64,000 nucleotides of DNA from Wenzhouxiangella sp. XN201 (GCF_011008905.1 NZ_JAAIVI010000017.1:1713750-1777749); one strand, 5' to 3'. Positions 1-8,711 are shown, numbered from the stretch's first letter. Notes: generated by a model not told the origin, from the sequence alone. Translations and numbers: made by a program.

Positions 1-787
1 GTTTGCGAATATTACGACTCATGGGCCTAAGCCATGCGCGCATTTTCGATCTTTTTCGCAGACGGTGACTTATGTGCAATCGCAGCCTGTCGAACAAACG
101 GACAACTCCCGGACTCCGGGCGACACGCGTCTTATTGCTTGTCGCGAAATTCTCTACGGACAGGCTTTCAGGATCGATGCCTGAGAAGCGGCAAACCTCA
201 GCAACGACGCCAAGCGGATCGGACTTGAGCCGGTCAAAGGGAAGTTCGAGGAGACGGAGTCCGAATGCTGTGCGAAATGCCTTGAGGTACGATTCGCGGC
301 ATTGGTCTAGAGTGCGATAGGGAACGGGCGTTTCCGGATTAATCGAGGATCTGGACTGGAAGAGAACGTAATCGTCGAAAGAAAGATTCTTGGGCAACAA
401 ACCCCGTTGTCGAAAATACTCATACGCCGAAATCATCCTTGACACCGGGTCACGGCGAATGATAACAACTCGGCACTCCGGCAGAAGCTGGGGAAGCACC
501 AGCGGCAACCGATTGTACAAGTAGTCCGGCGTCGCTTCGAGAAGGACGTTTCGATCGGTATCTCGAAACAACTCTAGATACGAGTCGAGGTTGGTACCAT
601 TGTAGGTGGAAGGTCGAGCAAGCGGATAGTCTCGGTCAAGGAAGAACCTTGTTTCCTTGACCACGGAGGCACCAATATCCGGATGAAAAGAAAGCCAGCG
701 ATAGAGCGAGGTCGTACCGGCCTTAGGCTCACCCGCAATTACGAGAAAGCGGCGGTCAGTCACACTGGATGCACCTTTGGAGATCAT
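1..787 (-). CDS. Sulfotransferase, C-terminus beyond the window (partial)
   Basis: The frame is open from an ATG at 787 to the left edge, so about 262 N-terminal residues are visible and the end is missing. It looks like a cytosolic PAPS-dependent sulfotransferase that would put sulfate on a sugar or other acceptor. The 5'-phosphosulfate loop PKAGTTSLYRWL sits at residues 21-32 and the 3'-phosphate site RRDPVSRMISAY at 111-122, both in the usual places. A GTG at 763 with AAAGGTG before it is an alternative start. It lies 24 bases after a GT4 glycosyltransferase and is probably the distal gene of the same polysaccharide operon. Base composition is clearly AT-richer than the housekeeping genes. 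The acceptor cannot be read from the sequence. Confidence 0.88.
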   Translation of the reverse strand, partial: MISKGASSVTDRRFLVIAGEPKAGTTSLYRWLSFHPDIGASVVKETRFFLDRDYPLARPSTYNGTNLDSYLELFRDTDRNVLLEATPDYLYNRLPLVLPQLLPECRVVIIRRDPVSRMISAYEYFRQRGLLPKNLSFDDYVLFQSRSSINPETPVPYRTLDQCRESYLKAFRTAFGLRLLELPFDRLKSDPLGVVAEVCRFSGIDPESLSVENFATSNKTRVARSPGVVRLFDRLRLHISHRLRKRSKMRAWLRPMSRNIRK

Positions 788-811
788 AGTGCCTGACCGC
801 ACGAAACGAGA

Positions 812-2026
812 TTAGCTCTCACGATCGTTCCGCTCAATAGCCTGCCCGTAAACCCCCATCAGTTTTGCAAGATGACTGCTGGAACTGAATCGATCAAGCA
901 CATCTGAACGTGCGGCTTGGGCCAGCACCGACAGATCGGAACGCTCCAACCGCTCGATAGCCGCAGTCAGAGACTCGATACTTCCCGCAGTGAATACAAA
1001 GCCATCGATACCGTCACGAATCAGCCCGGGAATAGCCCCCATGTCGGATCCGATAACCGGCGTACCCGAAGCCTTGGCCTCGAGCACGGTCAGGCCGAAA
1101 GGCTCGTACCATTCGGATGGCACGACCACGGCACGTGCCTTCGAAACCAAATCATGTAGCTTCTCGCCCTCAAGAAACCCCAAATGCTCGATGTACTTCG
1201 ATCGACCCGCGAATGCGGCAAGCTCGCCCTGCCAGCTACCCGTCCCGGCAAGAATGAGCCGTCGACCGGATTGGTGTGCTGCCTCCACCAGCGTCGGCAC
1301 GCCCTTGAGAGCTTCAATTCTTCCAAAATAGAGAAGGTAGTCACCTTTCTCATTGGAGGCACAGGGACGGAATGCATCCACATCGACGAAGTTGTTGATG
1401 ACCATCAGCTTCTCTTCCGGAAGGCCTGCACGCAGCATCACTTTGCGTTGGAACTCGCTTATACAGATAAATCGATCGATGTGCCGAACGTCCCCCTGAA
1501 GGCGGGACGCCCAGAACTCGGCTAGCATCAGCATCGAGCGAGAAAGCGAATCGTCTTTACATCTGTGCTTAACAAGATTCCACGTCGAGCCATTGACACA
1601 AAGATCACACGGGTGACCGCCTCGTACCATTGTGTAAATCGGACAGGCCAATTTGTATTCATGAAGCGTCTGAACGATTGGTATACGGCGACGACGAAGT
1701 TCGCCAAGGATCGAAGAAGTGAGCTGACCATAATAGATGTGTAGATGAGCGACGTCGACAGCGGCGAGGTCGGAGAGCATTGCGGACAAGCCCCGACGGG
1801 CGGCACGGTTGTGAAGAAATCGAGGGGTGGATAACACACCGGCCTTCCGCGTGTCCAGCGTGGTCGGAAAGTAGCAATTTTCTGGATTGCGTTGTTGCCC
1901 ACGGGCAATTGTGGCGAATGGTGTTACCCGATGACCCGCGTGTTTCAGCAGTTGCGATGTCTCAAAGAAAACGACATCCGAGCCTCCACGCACATGATCG
2001 TAGTTGTTGACTTGTAAAATGTGCAT
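812..2026 (-). CDS. GT4-family (GT-B fold) glycosyltransferase
   Basis: A 404-residue retaining glycosyltransferase, expected to add a sugar to a lipid-linked polysaccharide intermediate at the inner face of the inner membrane. The N-terminal acceptor domain has the GGSD loop at residues 14-17. The C-terminal donor domain carries YFGRIEALKG near 233-242 and the family signature EPFGLTVLEA at 308-317, whose glutamates bind the nucleotide sugar. Cysteines 128, 140, 143 and 156 form a cluster seen in one GT4 subgroup and may bind metal. There is no signal peptide or membrane segment. It lies between two sulfotransferases on the same strand, 9 bases after the upstream one, so it is probably in one transcript with them. 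Donor and acceptor are unknown. Confidence 0.9.
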   Translation of the reverse strand: MHILQVNNYDHVRGGSDVVFFETSQLLKHAGHRVTPFATIARGQQRNPENCYFPTTLDTRKAGVLSTPRFLHNRAARRGLSAMLSDLAAVDVAHLHIYYGQLTSSILGELRRRRIPIVQTLHEYKLACPIYTMVRGGHPCDLCVNGSTWNLVKHRCKDDSLSRSMLMLAEFWASRLQGDVRHIDRFICISEFQRKVMLRAGLPEEKLMVINNFVDVDAFRPCASNEKGDYLLYFGRIEALKGVPTLVEAAHQSGRRLILAGTGSWQGELAAFAGRSKYIEHLGFLEGEKLHDLVSKARAVVVPSEWYEPFGLTVLEAKASGTPVIGSDMGAIPGLIRDGIDGFVFTAGSIESLTAAIERLERSDLSVLAQAARSDVLDRFSSSSHLAKLMGVYGQAIERNDRES

Positions 2027-2035
2027 TCAAGTCAT

Positions 2036-3007
2036 TCAGGAATGCGGCGAGTTCTTCGTTTCAATTTTCGGCCGAGATCCCTCCTGCAACCCCTTGCAAA
2101 ACCGTGGATTCGCCCAAGTCGGTATCGGACGCCCAAGTAGCGACTCGATCCGCCGGGTTTCCTCGCGGTGAAAGTCTAGGAGCATGGAAGCGTCGAGCTT
2201 AGATCTCGCGGAAGGGCCCGACCGGCTTCGATTTAAAGCACGCAATGATCTTCGCATCGAAGCCCTGACATTGCGCGATGTCAGCAATGTGCCTAACCGC
2301 CAATACCAGGCCGTTCTACGGGGACGAAAGATAAGATGACTCAAAAGTGCGCTCCGGCTACCCGATGCGGTCTTGTTGGTGTTCACAAAACTTATTTCCT
2401 CAGACCACTCAAGCCCGAGCCTAGAAAGCAGTGAGCCGAACGACGACTTCGGGTCGGAAAAAAACTCTTCATATATCAGTGCGATTACACGGTCTCGCGG
2501 AAAGTAGTGCATCAACCGCTCGACCCCGCATGAATACCGACTATGACTGAGATAGTTCATCTGCATTCCATCGAAAGACTCTGGATCGAACTCCCGGCCC
2601 GCCAACTCGTCAGCCATCGCTTCTTCGAAACCCCGGCTCTCGACCAACCGCTCCTTGGCAAAGGTCCACGCCGAGACACACCGCTCAAGGGGGCTTCTGA
2701 GTAAAACAATGATGCTCGCATTCGGCAGGGTCGCGGCGAGCCGATCTATCGCCCCGGGGGCAAAGAGCAAGTTCGCTTCAGCACCCAGCGCCCAGCGGTG
2801 TCGGTCGTCCCGGTAAGCAGAATACATCGAACCAAGACTGGATGGACCCTCCCGGTAGCGTTCAACTCGAGAAAAGAATGGGAAGTCCTTCGCTTCGTCG
2901 GGTGCGAAAACTCCATAATGTTGACCGAGCCAGTCGAATAGCGAAGTCGTCCCCGCTTTCTGAACACCTGCAATATACAAATTGGGCAGGACGCGGTTGG
3001 ATGTCAT
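2036..3007 (-). CDS. Sulfotransferase of the polysaccharide locus
   Basis: A complete 323-residue PAPS-dependent sulfotransferase. The phosphosulfate loop GVQKAGTTSLFDWL occupies residues 14-27 and the 3'-phosphate site LRSPLERCVSAW residues 103-114, as in the heparan N-sulfotransferase and Stf0-like groups. Its start overlaps the end of the flippase gene by four bases (ATGA), which suggests translational coupling. With the partial paralogue at 1-787 this makes two sulfotransferases around one glycosyltransferase, so a sulfated repeat unit is the simplest reading. The C-terminal ~50 residues are basic and have no recognisable domain. The sugar position that is modified cannot be predicted. 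Confidence 0.9.
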   Translation of the reverse strand: MTSNRVLPNLYIAGVQKAGTTSLFDWLGQHYGVFAPDEAKDFPFFSRVERYREGPSSLGSMYSAYRDDRHRWALGAEANLLFAPGAIDRLAATLPNASIIVLLRSPLERCVSAWTFAKERLVESRGFEEAMADELAGREFDPESFDGMQMNYLSHSRYSCGVERLMHYFPRDRVIALIYEEFFSDPKSSFGSLLSRLGLEWSEEISFVNTNKTASGSRSALLSHLIFRPRRTAWYWRLGTLLTSRNVRASMRRSLRALNRSRSGPSARSKLDASMLLDFHREETRRIESLLGRPIPTWANPRFCKGLQEGSRPKIETKNSPHS

Positions 3008-4311
3008 TCGACGGCCACCCGTCGCCTGGGCAGGAAAGGTATTGTTACAATGCGTAATCTAGAGTAGACGAAGGCAAACCCAATAAGATTATTGACGATT
3101 ACGGATGCGCTCGCCGCCAAAGCGGCGCCTTCCATACCCAAGCTGGGGATCAACAACCAGCCCAATACTAATAGGACGACTGCCGAAACGATCGTAGCGA
3201 AACGTACGTCGGACTCTTGCCCCGCCATGATCAAAATGTAAGCCACCGAGCCGCAGACAACATTCGCGATCTGCCCGACCACCAGAATGGCGAGAGCAAA
3301 ATGGCCAACCTCGAATCCGGGCCCAAATAGTGCCAAGACTCGGTCGCCCGCTAGCAAAAAGAGCACGAACAGGGGACTGGCACCGACGGTTACAAGCAAA
3401 GCGAATCGTCGGGCCACAGTCTCCATGGACCGGATCTTTCCTTGAGCGTATAGCTCGGAGAACTTGGGTGCCAGCGACATATTGACAGCAATGAGCAGCA
3501 TTGAAAGGATGGCTGAAATCCGAGTTGCCGCTCCGAACACCCCGCTATCCTCAGCCGTCCACCAGATACCAAGCATGAAAAGCGGCCCCCAGGGCATAAG
3601 CCCACGGTTCACAATCGACATGACCCAAAGCGGATGTGCGCTTTTCCAAAGTTTTGCGTACGGAAAGAGTTCTCCTTGGGAAACGGGCTGAAATTTCTTC
3701 CAGAATACCGACGCAACAAGCCCCGCAATAGCCGTTCCAGTCACGAATGCAATACCCGCCCCCGCGGGACCAAAGTGAATACATAATGGCCACACGAGTG
3801 CAATCGTGACCAGAGGGTAGAAGATGGCAGACACCAGCACCGACAAAGCGACTCGATGCAGTCCCTTGAGACTCTCCGCGATAATCGTCATCAGTGAAAA
3901 CGAAATGACCCCCAAGGCCATGACTCGCAGGGGCTGAACCAAATCGGGCGCGCCGAACAAGCCGCTGGCAAGCGGTTCCGTCGCCATGAACAACGCGATG
4001 GAAAGCGTCCCACTGCCAAGCGCAACGGTAAGTACGCCGGAGCGATAGATCGACTGAATCCGTCCGTGTTCCTGACGCGCTGCACTGGCTGCAATAAACT
4101 TTATAAGCGGCACGTCCATGCCGACCCGCGCCAGCACGGAAGCGATCATGACGACCGACAGTGCCATAAAATAGAGCCCAGCCCCTTCGACACCGAGTGC
4201 GCGCGCGATCAGGATATTCAAGGCAAACACGATCACTGCCCCGACAACCTTGAGCACAAGCGCTGCCGCAGCGCCAGACAGCGCCTCTAAGAGATGCCTT
4301 CGATCGCTCAA
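3004..4311 (-). CDS. Polysaccharide flippase, MOP/Wzx-like
   Basis: A 435-residue polytopic protein of the oligosaccharidyl-lipid/polysaccharide exporter class, with about twelve hydrophobic segments and short polar loops. It would flip a lipid-linked repeat unit across the inner membrane. The N-terminal stretch with ALNILIARALGVEGAGLYF around residues 30-48 is typical of Polysacc_synt proteins. A TTG at 4311 gives the listed start, but the frame stays open upstream to a TAA at 4381-4383, and a strong GAGGAGG lies just before that TAA, so the real start may be a rare codon further up. Interestingly it is in the same frame as the rmlB remnant. It is coupled to the sulfotransferase downstream. 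A Wzy polymerase is not present in the window. Confidence 0.88.
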   Translation of the reverse strand: MSDRRHLLEALSGAAAALVLKVVGAVIVFALNILIARALGVEGAGLYFMALSVVMIASVLARVGMDVPLIKFIAASAARQEHGRIQSIYRSGVLTVALGSGTLSIALFMATEPLASGLFGAPDLVQPLRVMALGVISFSLMTIIAESLKGLHRVALSVLVSAIFYPLVTIALVWPLCIHFGPAGAGIAFVTGTAIAGLVASVFWKKFQPVSQGELFPYAKLWKSAHPLWVMSIVNRGLMPWGPLFMLGIWWTAEDSGVFGAATRISAILSMLLIAVNMSLAPKFSELYAQGKIRSMETVARRFALLVTVGASPLFVLFLLAGDRVLALFGPGFEVGHFALAILVVGQIANVVCGSVAYILIMAGQESDVRFATIVSAVVLLVLGWLLIPSLGMEGAALAASASVIVNNLIGFAFVYSRLRIVTIPFLPRRRVAVE

Positions 4312-4380
4312 TCGGCTCGACCCCTGGGCGTCAACGTTTGGCGAAGAAATAGTACTTTCAATCGGGCTTCTCCAATGGCC

Positions 4381-4761
4381 TTACCTCCTCTCTAATCGGA
4401 AGCATCTCGCCTCACCCTCCCAGTTGTCCAGCGCGGCGTCGAGCACGGTTTAGGCGCCGACCACGTTGGTGCGGATTAAGGCGCACGGGTCGTCAGTCGA
4501 GCGGTCGAAATAACATTCTGCAGCAAAATGCACGATCGCCTCGGGGCGGTGCTCATCGAGCATTTTGCGCACCAGTGGGACGTTGCATATGTCGCCACGA
4601 ACGAATACATGCCGGTCGTCCCGCAGGATCAGGGTTTCGCGGTTGCCGGTGTAGGTCAGCACATCCAGATTGACCACTCGCGCGTTACTCGATCCAAACA
4701 CGTGGTGGACGAAGTTGGAGCCAATAAATCCGGCACAGCAAGTGACTGAAATGGGCACCAT
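4381..4761 (-). pseudogene. Decayed remnant of dTDP-glucose 4,6-dehydratase (rmlB)
   Basis: From ATG 4761 the reading matches the first third of RmlB: GFIGSNFV in the Rossmann start, LTYTGN, VRGDICN, IVHFAAE and TNVVG in the right order. The glycine-rich motif has become VTCCAGFIGSN instead of VTGGAGFIGSN, and the HFAAESHVDRS block reads HFAAECYFDRS. An in-frame TAA at 4450-4452 falls where an aromatic residue follows TNVVG(T). The same frame continues beyond it with TVLDAALDNW, still RmlB-like, to a TAA at 4381. The remaining two thirds, including the catalytic Tyr-x-x-x-Lys, are absent. It is therefore a nonsense-mutated and truncated relic, sitting between ugd and the flippase, which suggests that the locus once made a dTDP-deoxysugar. 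Confidence 0.85.
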
Positions 4762-4798
4762 AAAGTTAGATGCGTTTTTCGGATAATGGGCGCTGGCG

Positions 4799-6145
4799 CT
4801 ATCGCTTTACACTGCGTCCACGACCTATGGCGTAATAGGCCAGCCCATTAACCTCAACATCTTTCGGGTTATAGAGGTTTCGACCGTCAAAGATGACCTT
4901 ATCGGTGAGCTTATCGCGGAGCAGGTCGAAATCCGGGCTTCTAAATTGCTTCCATTCGGTGACGATGATCAGGGCATCCGCATTATCCAAAGCCTGTTCA
5001 GCGTTCTCGGCATAGATGAGGCTAGGTTGTTCTCCGATGACGCGTTGAGCTTCGGCCATTGCTTCGGGATCGAATGCCGAAACGCAGACGCCCGATTGCT
5101 GAAGGTCTTTAAGCAATGTCAGGCTGGAGGCCTCGCGCATGTCGTCGGTATTGGGTTTGAAGGCTAGGCCCCATAGGGCGAAGGTCTTGCCCTTGAGCTG
5201 ATCTTCCCCGCCGTAGTGGCGGCAGATCAGTTCGAACAGGTGGCGCTTCTGCCGGTCATTAACTGACTCCACGGCTCGGATCAGTTCTGGCTCGACGTCG
5301 TGTTCGGCGGCGGTACTGGCCAGGGCGCGAACATCCTTGGGGAAGCACGATCCTCCGAAACCCGCACCGGGATAGATGAAGTGCCAGCCGATGCGGGGAT
5401 CTGAACCGATGCCACGCCTAATCTGCTCGACATCCGCGCCGACACGTTCCGCAATGTTTGCAATTTCGTTCATAAAACTGATCTTGGTGGCCAGCATTGC
5501 GTTGGCGGCGTATTTAGTCAGCTCTGCAGAGCGCACGTCCATGACGATAACGCGATCGCGATTGCGGTTGAACGGCGCGTAGAGTTTTTGCAGACTCTCG
5601 ACGGCTTTTCCCGAATCGGTTCCGATAATAATGCGATCCGGCCGCATACAGTCGTCAACCGCGGCACCTTCCTTGAGAAACTCCGGGTTGGAGACGACGT
5701 CGATTTCAATTGTTTCGCCCCGCTCACCCAGCCGGGACTGTATCGTCTCCCTGACCCGGTCGGCAGTTCCGACTGGTACCGTGGACTTGTTGGCAATGAT
5801 TGCCGGCCCCAGAAGATGATCGCCAATAGTGGTCGCCACCTGCAGGACGTATTTCAGATCGGCGCTGCCGTCTTCATCGGGTGGCGTGCCAACAGCTATG
5901 AAGATGATCTCAGCCTCAGCAACGGCCTTCACCGGATCGGTAGTGAAGTGTAGACGGCCGCCCTGGCAATTTTCTATAACCATGGTCTCGAGACCCGGCT
6001 CGTAGATCGGGATCTTTCCCCCATTGAGGGCGTCGATCTTTTCCTGATTAATGTCCACACAGGTGACGTGGTGACCGACTTCGGCCAGGCAAGCCCCTGA
6101 AACCAAGCCCACGTATCCGGTTCCGAAAATCGTGACTCGAATCAT
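4799..6145 (-). CDS. ugd: UDP-glucose 6-dehydrogenase
   Basis: A 448-residue cytosolic enzyme that oxidises UDP-glucose to UDP-glucuronate with two NAD+, supplying the acidic sugar for the polysaccharide. The NAD-binding motif GTGYVGLVSGACLAEVGH begins at residue 8. The catalytic cysteine is C267 in GFGGSCFPKD. A substrate lysine is in the NKSTVPVGT segment near 119-127, and NPEFLKEG near 153-160 is the conserved central motif. Length matches class 2 bacterial UGDs. The start ATG at 6145 overlaps the TGA of the regulator gene (ATGA), so both are co-transcribed and probably coupled. Codon use and base composition are nearer to the chromosome than those of the genes downstream. Confidence 0.97.
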   Translation of the reverse strand: MIRVTIFGTGYVGLVSGACLAEVGHHVTCVDINQEKIDALNGGKIPIYEPGLETMVIENCQGGRLHFTTDPVKAVAEAEIIFIAVGTPPDEDGSADLKYVLQVATTIGDHLLGPAIIANKSTVPVGTADRVRETIQSRLGERGETIEIDVVSNPEFLKEGAAVDDCMRPDRIIIGTDSGKAVESLQKLYAPFNRNRDRVIVMDVRSAELTKYAANAMLATKISFMNEIANIAERVGADVEQIRRGIGSDPRIGWHFIYPGAGFGGSCFPKDVRALASTAAEHDVEPELIRAVESVNDRQKRHLFELICRHYGGEDQLKGKTFALWGLAFKPNTDDMREASSLTLLKDLQQSGVCVSAFDPEAMAEAQRVIGEQPSLIYAENAEQALDNADALIIVTEWKQFRSPDFDLLRDKLTDKVIFDGRNLYNPKDVEVNGLAYYAIGRGRSVKR

Positions 6146-6546
6146 TTCTTGTCTACAAATCCAAGGTTTGCTGTGGAATTCGCCGTTGTGGCGGTCCGTG
6201 TATTTTCGTCTCCAGTCCCCGAGAGTTCATTTCGCAGGCGTTCAATCTCCTCGGCAAGCGCCTGGTGTTCTTTGATCTTGCGTTTAAGGAATCGGTTGGT
6301 TATGCGGGCTTTTTCGCTGAGGCCGGCGGGGGTTAGTTGGTAGAGGTAGCGGTGCTTTCTTTCACTGCGCCGGAAGTTGCCGGCCTTGACCCATCCCTTG
6401 TCCACAAGCGCACGGAGGCAATAGTTAATCTTGCCCAGGCTCAAACCCAACTCCTTCGAGAGGTCGCGTTGGGAAACGTTGGGGTCTTCTTCCAGCGCCC
6501 TCAGGAGCCTAAAGCGAGTGTCGAGATCTAGGGGGGATTCTGGCAC
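6142..6546 (-). CDS. MarR-family EPS-associated transcriptional regulator
   Basis: A small winged-helix DNA-binding protein of the group found next to exopolysaccharide loci (MarR_EPS). The recognition region SQRDLSKELGLSLGKINYCL is followed by the wing (KGWVKAGNFRRSERKHRYLY) and a charged C-terminal coiled coil. I chose the GTG at 6546: it has AAGG eight bases upstream and gives a leader of about 30 bases from the promoter found at 6583-6611. The TTG at 6573 would leave almost no leader. The protein probably controls its own gene and, by coupling, ugd and the genes beyond. A perfect 14-base palindrome overlaps its promoter and is the likely binding site. The ligand or signal is not known. 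Confidence 0.88.
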   Translation of the reverse strand: MPESPLDLDTRFRLLRALEEDPNVSQRDLSKELGLSLGKINYCLRALVDKGWVKAGNFRRSERKHRYLYQLTPAGLSEKARITNRFLKRKIKEHQALAEEIERLRNELSGTGDENTRTATTANSTANLGFVDKK

Positions 6547-6582
6547 GCTACCGCCCTTGGGTGTCAGTCCCAAAGGCCTCTC

Positions 6583-6611
6583 TCTATAATGAATTGTGAC
6601 GTATTGTTCAA
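6583..6611 (-). promoter_or_regulatory. Sigma-70 type promoter of the EPS regulator-ugd operon
   Basis: On the minus strand TTGAAC (plus 6606-6611) and TATAGA (plus 6583-6588) are separated by exactly 17 bases. Each hexamer matches four of six consensus positions. The predicted transcript would start near 6576, giving a leader of about 30 bases before the GTG at 6546. The -35 hexamer is half of the palindrome at 6606-6619, so a bound dimer would block polymerase. Confidence 0.6.
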
Positions 6612-6619
6612 ATTTGAAC
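6606..6619. promoter_or_regulatory. Perfect palindrome, likely operator of the MarR-EPS regulator
   Basis: GTTCAAATTTGAAC is a perfect 14-base palindrome in the 100-base gap between the regulator and the YdcF-type gene. MarR proteins usually bind AT-rich palindromes of this size that overlap their own promoter, and this one contains the -35 hexamer. The assignment to the adjacent regulator is an inference from position. Confidence 0.55.
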
Positions 6620-6673
6620 GCAGCAGTCTAGCTCTCACTGCCGCAGTAATCAACAGCTTTGTGGCAATTCGCC

Positions 6674-7456
6674 CTACTCCGCCCAGCCGCGCCATCGATA
6701 GACCCAGTAGCCCAGGTATTCCTTGAGAGCCCGAGTGCTGTTGTGCAGCGCCTCGGCATCCGGCAGCCAACGAAGGGCATGTCCCGGTTCTGGCATGACC
6801 TCGAAGTCGGCTGCGACCGGCACAGTTTCGAGCCCTGCCGCCCGAAATGTAGCCACGCTACGGCGCATGTGAAGGGCCGAGGTTACGAGCAGCACCAGTT
6901 CGATATCGTTGTGGTTCGCAATAGCGGCAGAATTGACGGCGTTTTCGCGGGTATTGCGGCTTTCAGCTTCCATCAGAATGGCTGACTCGGGTACGCCCAA
7001 GTCAGTGAGCAACGCGCGCATGGCCTCGGCGCTGGTTTGTTTTGCACCCTTCCAGTCCATACTGCCCCCGGAGACGATGATCTTCTCGGCCTTGCCGGCG
7101 TGGAACAGGCGCGCCGTATGCCAGATACGGTCGGCGGCGCGATCAAGATCCGGATATGGCCAGTCTTTCGGTCTGCCGCGTTCGCCACCGCCGAGCAGAA
7201 CAATGGCGTCCACTTCGGGTGCGAGCTCGGCTGGCAAGTTGTCATAGCGCTGTTCCAGTGAGGCCCGAATCCGATCGGAGACCACCGGAAGTGACCAAAG
7301 CGTGACCCAAAAGACGCCCACACCGATAAGGCTGGCACCTACCCGCCTCTTGCCCAACACCAATAGGCCTAGCCCCAGGAAAATTAGGGCGACTGATAAT
7401 CCGAGGGGATAGACAAGCTGGGCCAAAACTTTATCGAGGTAGAGCGGCACCTTCAA
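6674..7456 (-). CDS. YdcF/ElyC/SanA-type membrane protein (DUF218)
   Basis: A 260-residue inner-membrane protein with two N-terminal hydrophobic segments (about residues 12-32 and 36-56) and a DUF218 domain facing the periplasm. DUF218 signatures are visible: DAIVLLGGG near residue 86, AEKIIVSGG near 123, ESRNTRENAVNS near 165 and VLLVTSALHMRRS near 190. ElyC relatives act in envelope or peptidoglycan carrier-lipid metabolism, but the chemistry is unsettled. It starts 9 bases after the Wzz-type gene, so the two form a unit, ending about 100 bases before the regulator. A role in undecaprenyl-linked polysaccharide handling is likely from context, not from a known reaction. Confidence 0.85.
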   Translation of the reverse strand: MKVPLYLDKVLAQLVYPLGLSVALIFLGLGLLVLGKRRVGASLIGVGVFWVTLWSLPVVSDRIRASLEQRYDNLPAELAPEVDAIVLLGGGERGRPKDWPYPDLDRAADRIWHTARLFHAGKAEKIIVSGGSMDWKGAKQTSAEAMRALLTDLGVPESAILMEAESRNTRENAVNSAAIANHNDIELVLLVTSALHMRRSVATFRAAGLETVPVAADFEVMPEPGHALRWLPDAEALHNSTRALKEYLGYWVYRWRGWAE

Positions 7457-7465
7457 TTTTCCGGA

Positions 7466-8674
7466 TCAGGACTCCGAACTCAATCGCTTGCGAACCGACC
7501 CGACAAAACCAACCATTAAGGCCGCAAAAACACCGAGCACCAGCCCCAGAACAACTGAGAGCACGACAATCATGCTACGCCCCGATCCTACCGGGTTTAA
7601 TGACTGTCGAGGCGGCAGCACGGCGCGGGTTTCACGCAGGTTGGCAAGACGCGTTTCCAGTTCCTCGACTTTCGCTCGCGCTTGCGGTAGGCGATGTTCC
7701 TGATCAAGCAACAATTTTTCGTACTTGGCTTCCAGGGCATCGATCGTCTCACGCTGCAATGACTGCTCGCGCTGGTTGTCTGCGAGTTGGCTGCGCAGGC
7801 TGGCTCGGGATTCGGGAATCTCGACCAGCAGCCTTTCTTCGAGTTCTGTCTGACGGTCGATATCGCGCTGCAGTTCGTTGTCGATCAGCATCAACGCCAT
7901 GCCCTCGGCGCCACCCCGGACCTCGGTTTGAGTCTGCGCACGGCGCTCACGGGCACCGGCGATAAACTCCGACAGTTCTTCGAGACGGTTTTGAACCAGC
8001 TCCTCCTGAACGTCGAGATTCTCCAGTTCGGCCTCCAGCAACTCCTGCTGGCCAGCCAGGTTTTCCAGCTTATTCTGTTCAGCAATAATGCGGTTCTGCA
8101 ACTCCTGACGTTCGACTTTGAGCACGCGCTCGTCGGTCAGCTCTTCCAGCCTGAGTTGTGCCTCTTCAAGCTGGTTTCTCATCCGCACCTGTTCCAACTT
8201 GGTGTCACGCTCGTGATCGCTGGCCAGGCGACCTACCACGCGTTCGTGCAGACGGATGTAATAGTCCCCCAGATCATCAGCCCCCTCACTTGTCAGAACC
8301 ACCAGGTTGGTGTCACGCGGCGAACTGGCGCTTACACGGAGATTCACAGATCCGCCGTTCGCTTCCTGCAGTTCTTCTTCGAAGGTGCGAATGGCTTCGG
8401 GAATGTAGTTCCGCTCGAGCTTGGCAACAACGTTGCCCGGTGGCTCGACCGGTTGTGTTTCAGAGCCTTCCAGGCGGGTGCCGATTTCAATGGTGGTGGC
8501 GTACTCGTAGACCAGCGGGCGAACCACAGCGTAAGCAACGCCTAGCAAGGTGCACAGCACAGCCACGCCGATTACGACCCACTTCTGTTCCCACAATCCG
8601 ATAGCCAGGTCGACGAGGCTGATTTCATCCTCGTAGTACTCGGCAGCGTGGCCGTGTGTATCTTGTTCAGTCAT
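7466..8674 (-). CDS. Wzz/GumC-type polysaccharide chain-length protein
   Basis: A 402-residue polysaccharide co-polymerase. It has a short cytoplasmic N-terminus with the Wzz entry EDEISLVDLAIGLWEQKW, a first membrane segment near residues 33-53, a long periplasmic part that is mostly predicted coiled coil (about residues 150-345, rich in Glu, Leu, Arg and Gln), and a second membrane segment near 368-390. It lacks the C-terminal Tyr-kinase domain and Walker motifs of fused Wzc proteins, so it would set chain length or bridge to the export machinery only. It is the first gene of the minus-strand exopolysaccharide locus, 38 bases downstream of tRNA-Leu. No dedicated promoter was identified upstream. 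Confidence 0.88.
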   Translation of the reverse strand: MTEQDTHGHAAEYYEDEISLVDLAIGLWEQKWVVIGVAVLCTLLGVAYAVVRPLVYEYATTIEIGTRLEGSETQPVEPPGNVVAKLERNYIPEAIRTFEEELQEANGGSVNLRVSASSPRDTNLVVLTSEGADDLGDYYIRLHERVVGRLASDHERDTKLEQVRMRNQLEEAQLRLEELTDERVLKVERQELQNRIIAEQNKLENLAGQQELLEAELENLDVQEELVQNRLEELSEFIAGARERRAQTQTEVRGGAEGMALMLIDNELQRDIDRQTELEERLLVEIPESRASLRSQLADNQREQSLQRETIDALEAKYEKLLLDQEHRLPQARAKVEELETRLANLRETRAVLPPRQSLNPVGSGRSMIVVLSVVLGLVLGVFAALMVGFVGSVRKRLSSES

Positions 8675-8711
8675 CTTGCTCGCCCTGCTTGATTGCCCCG
8701 GATACTGACTC

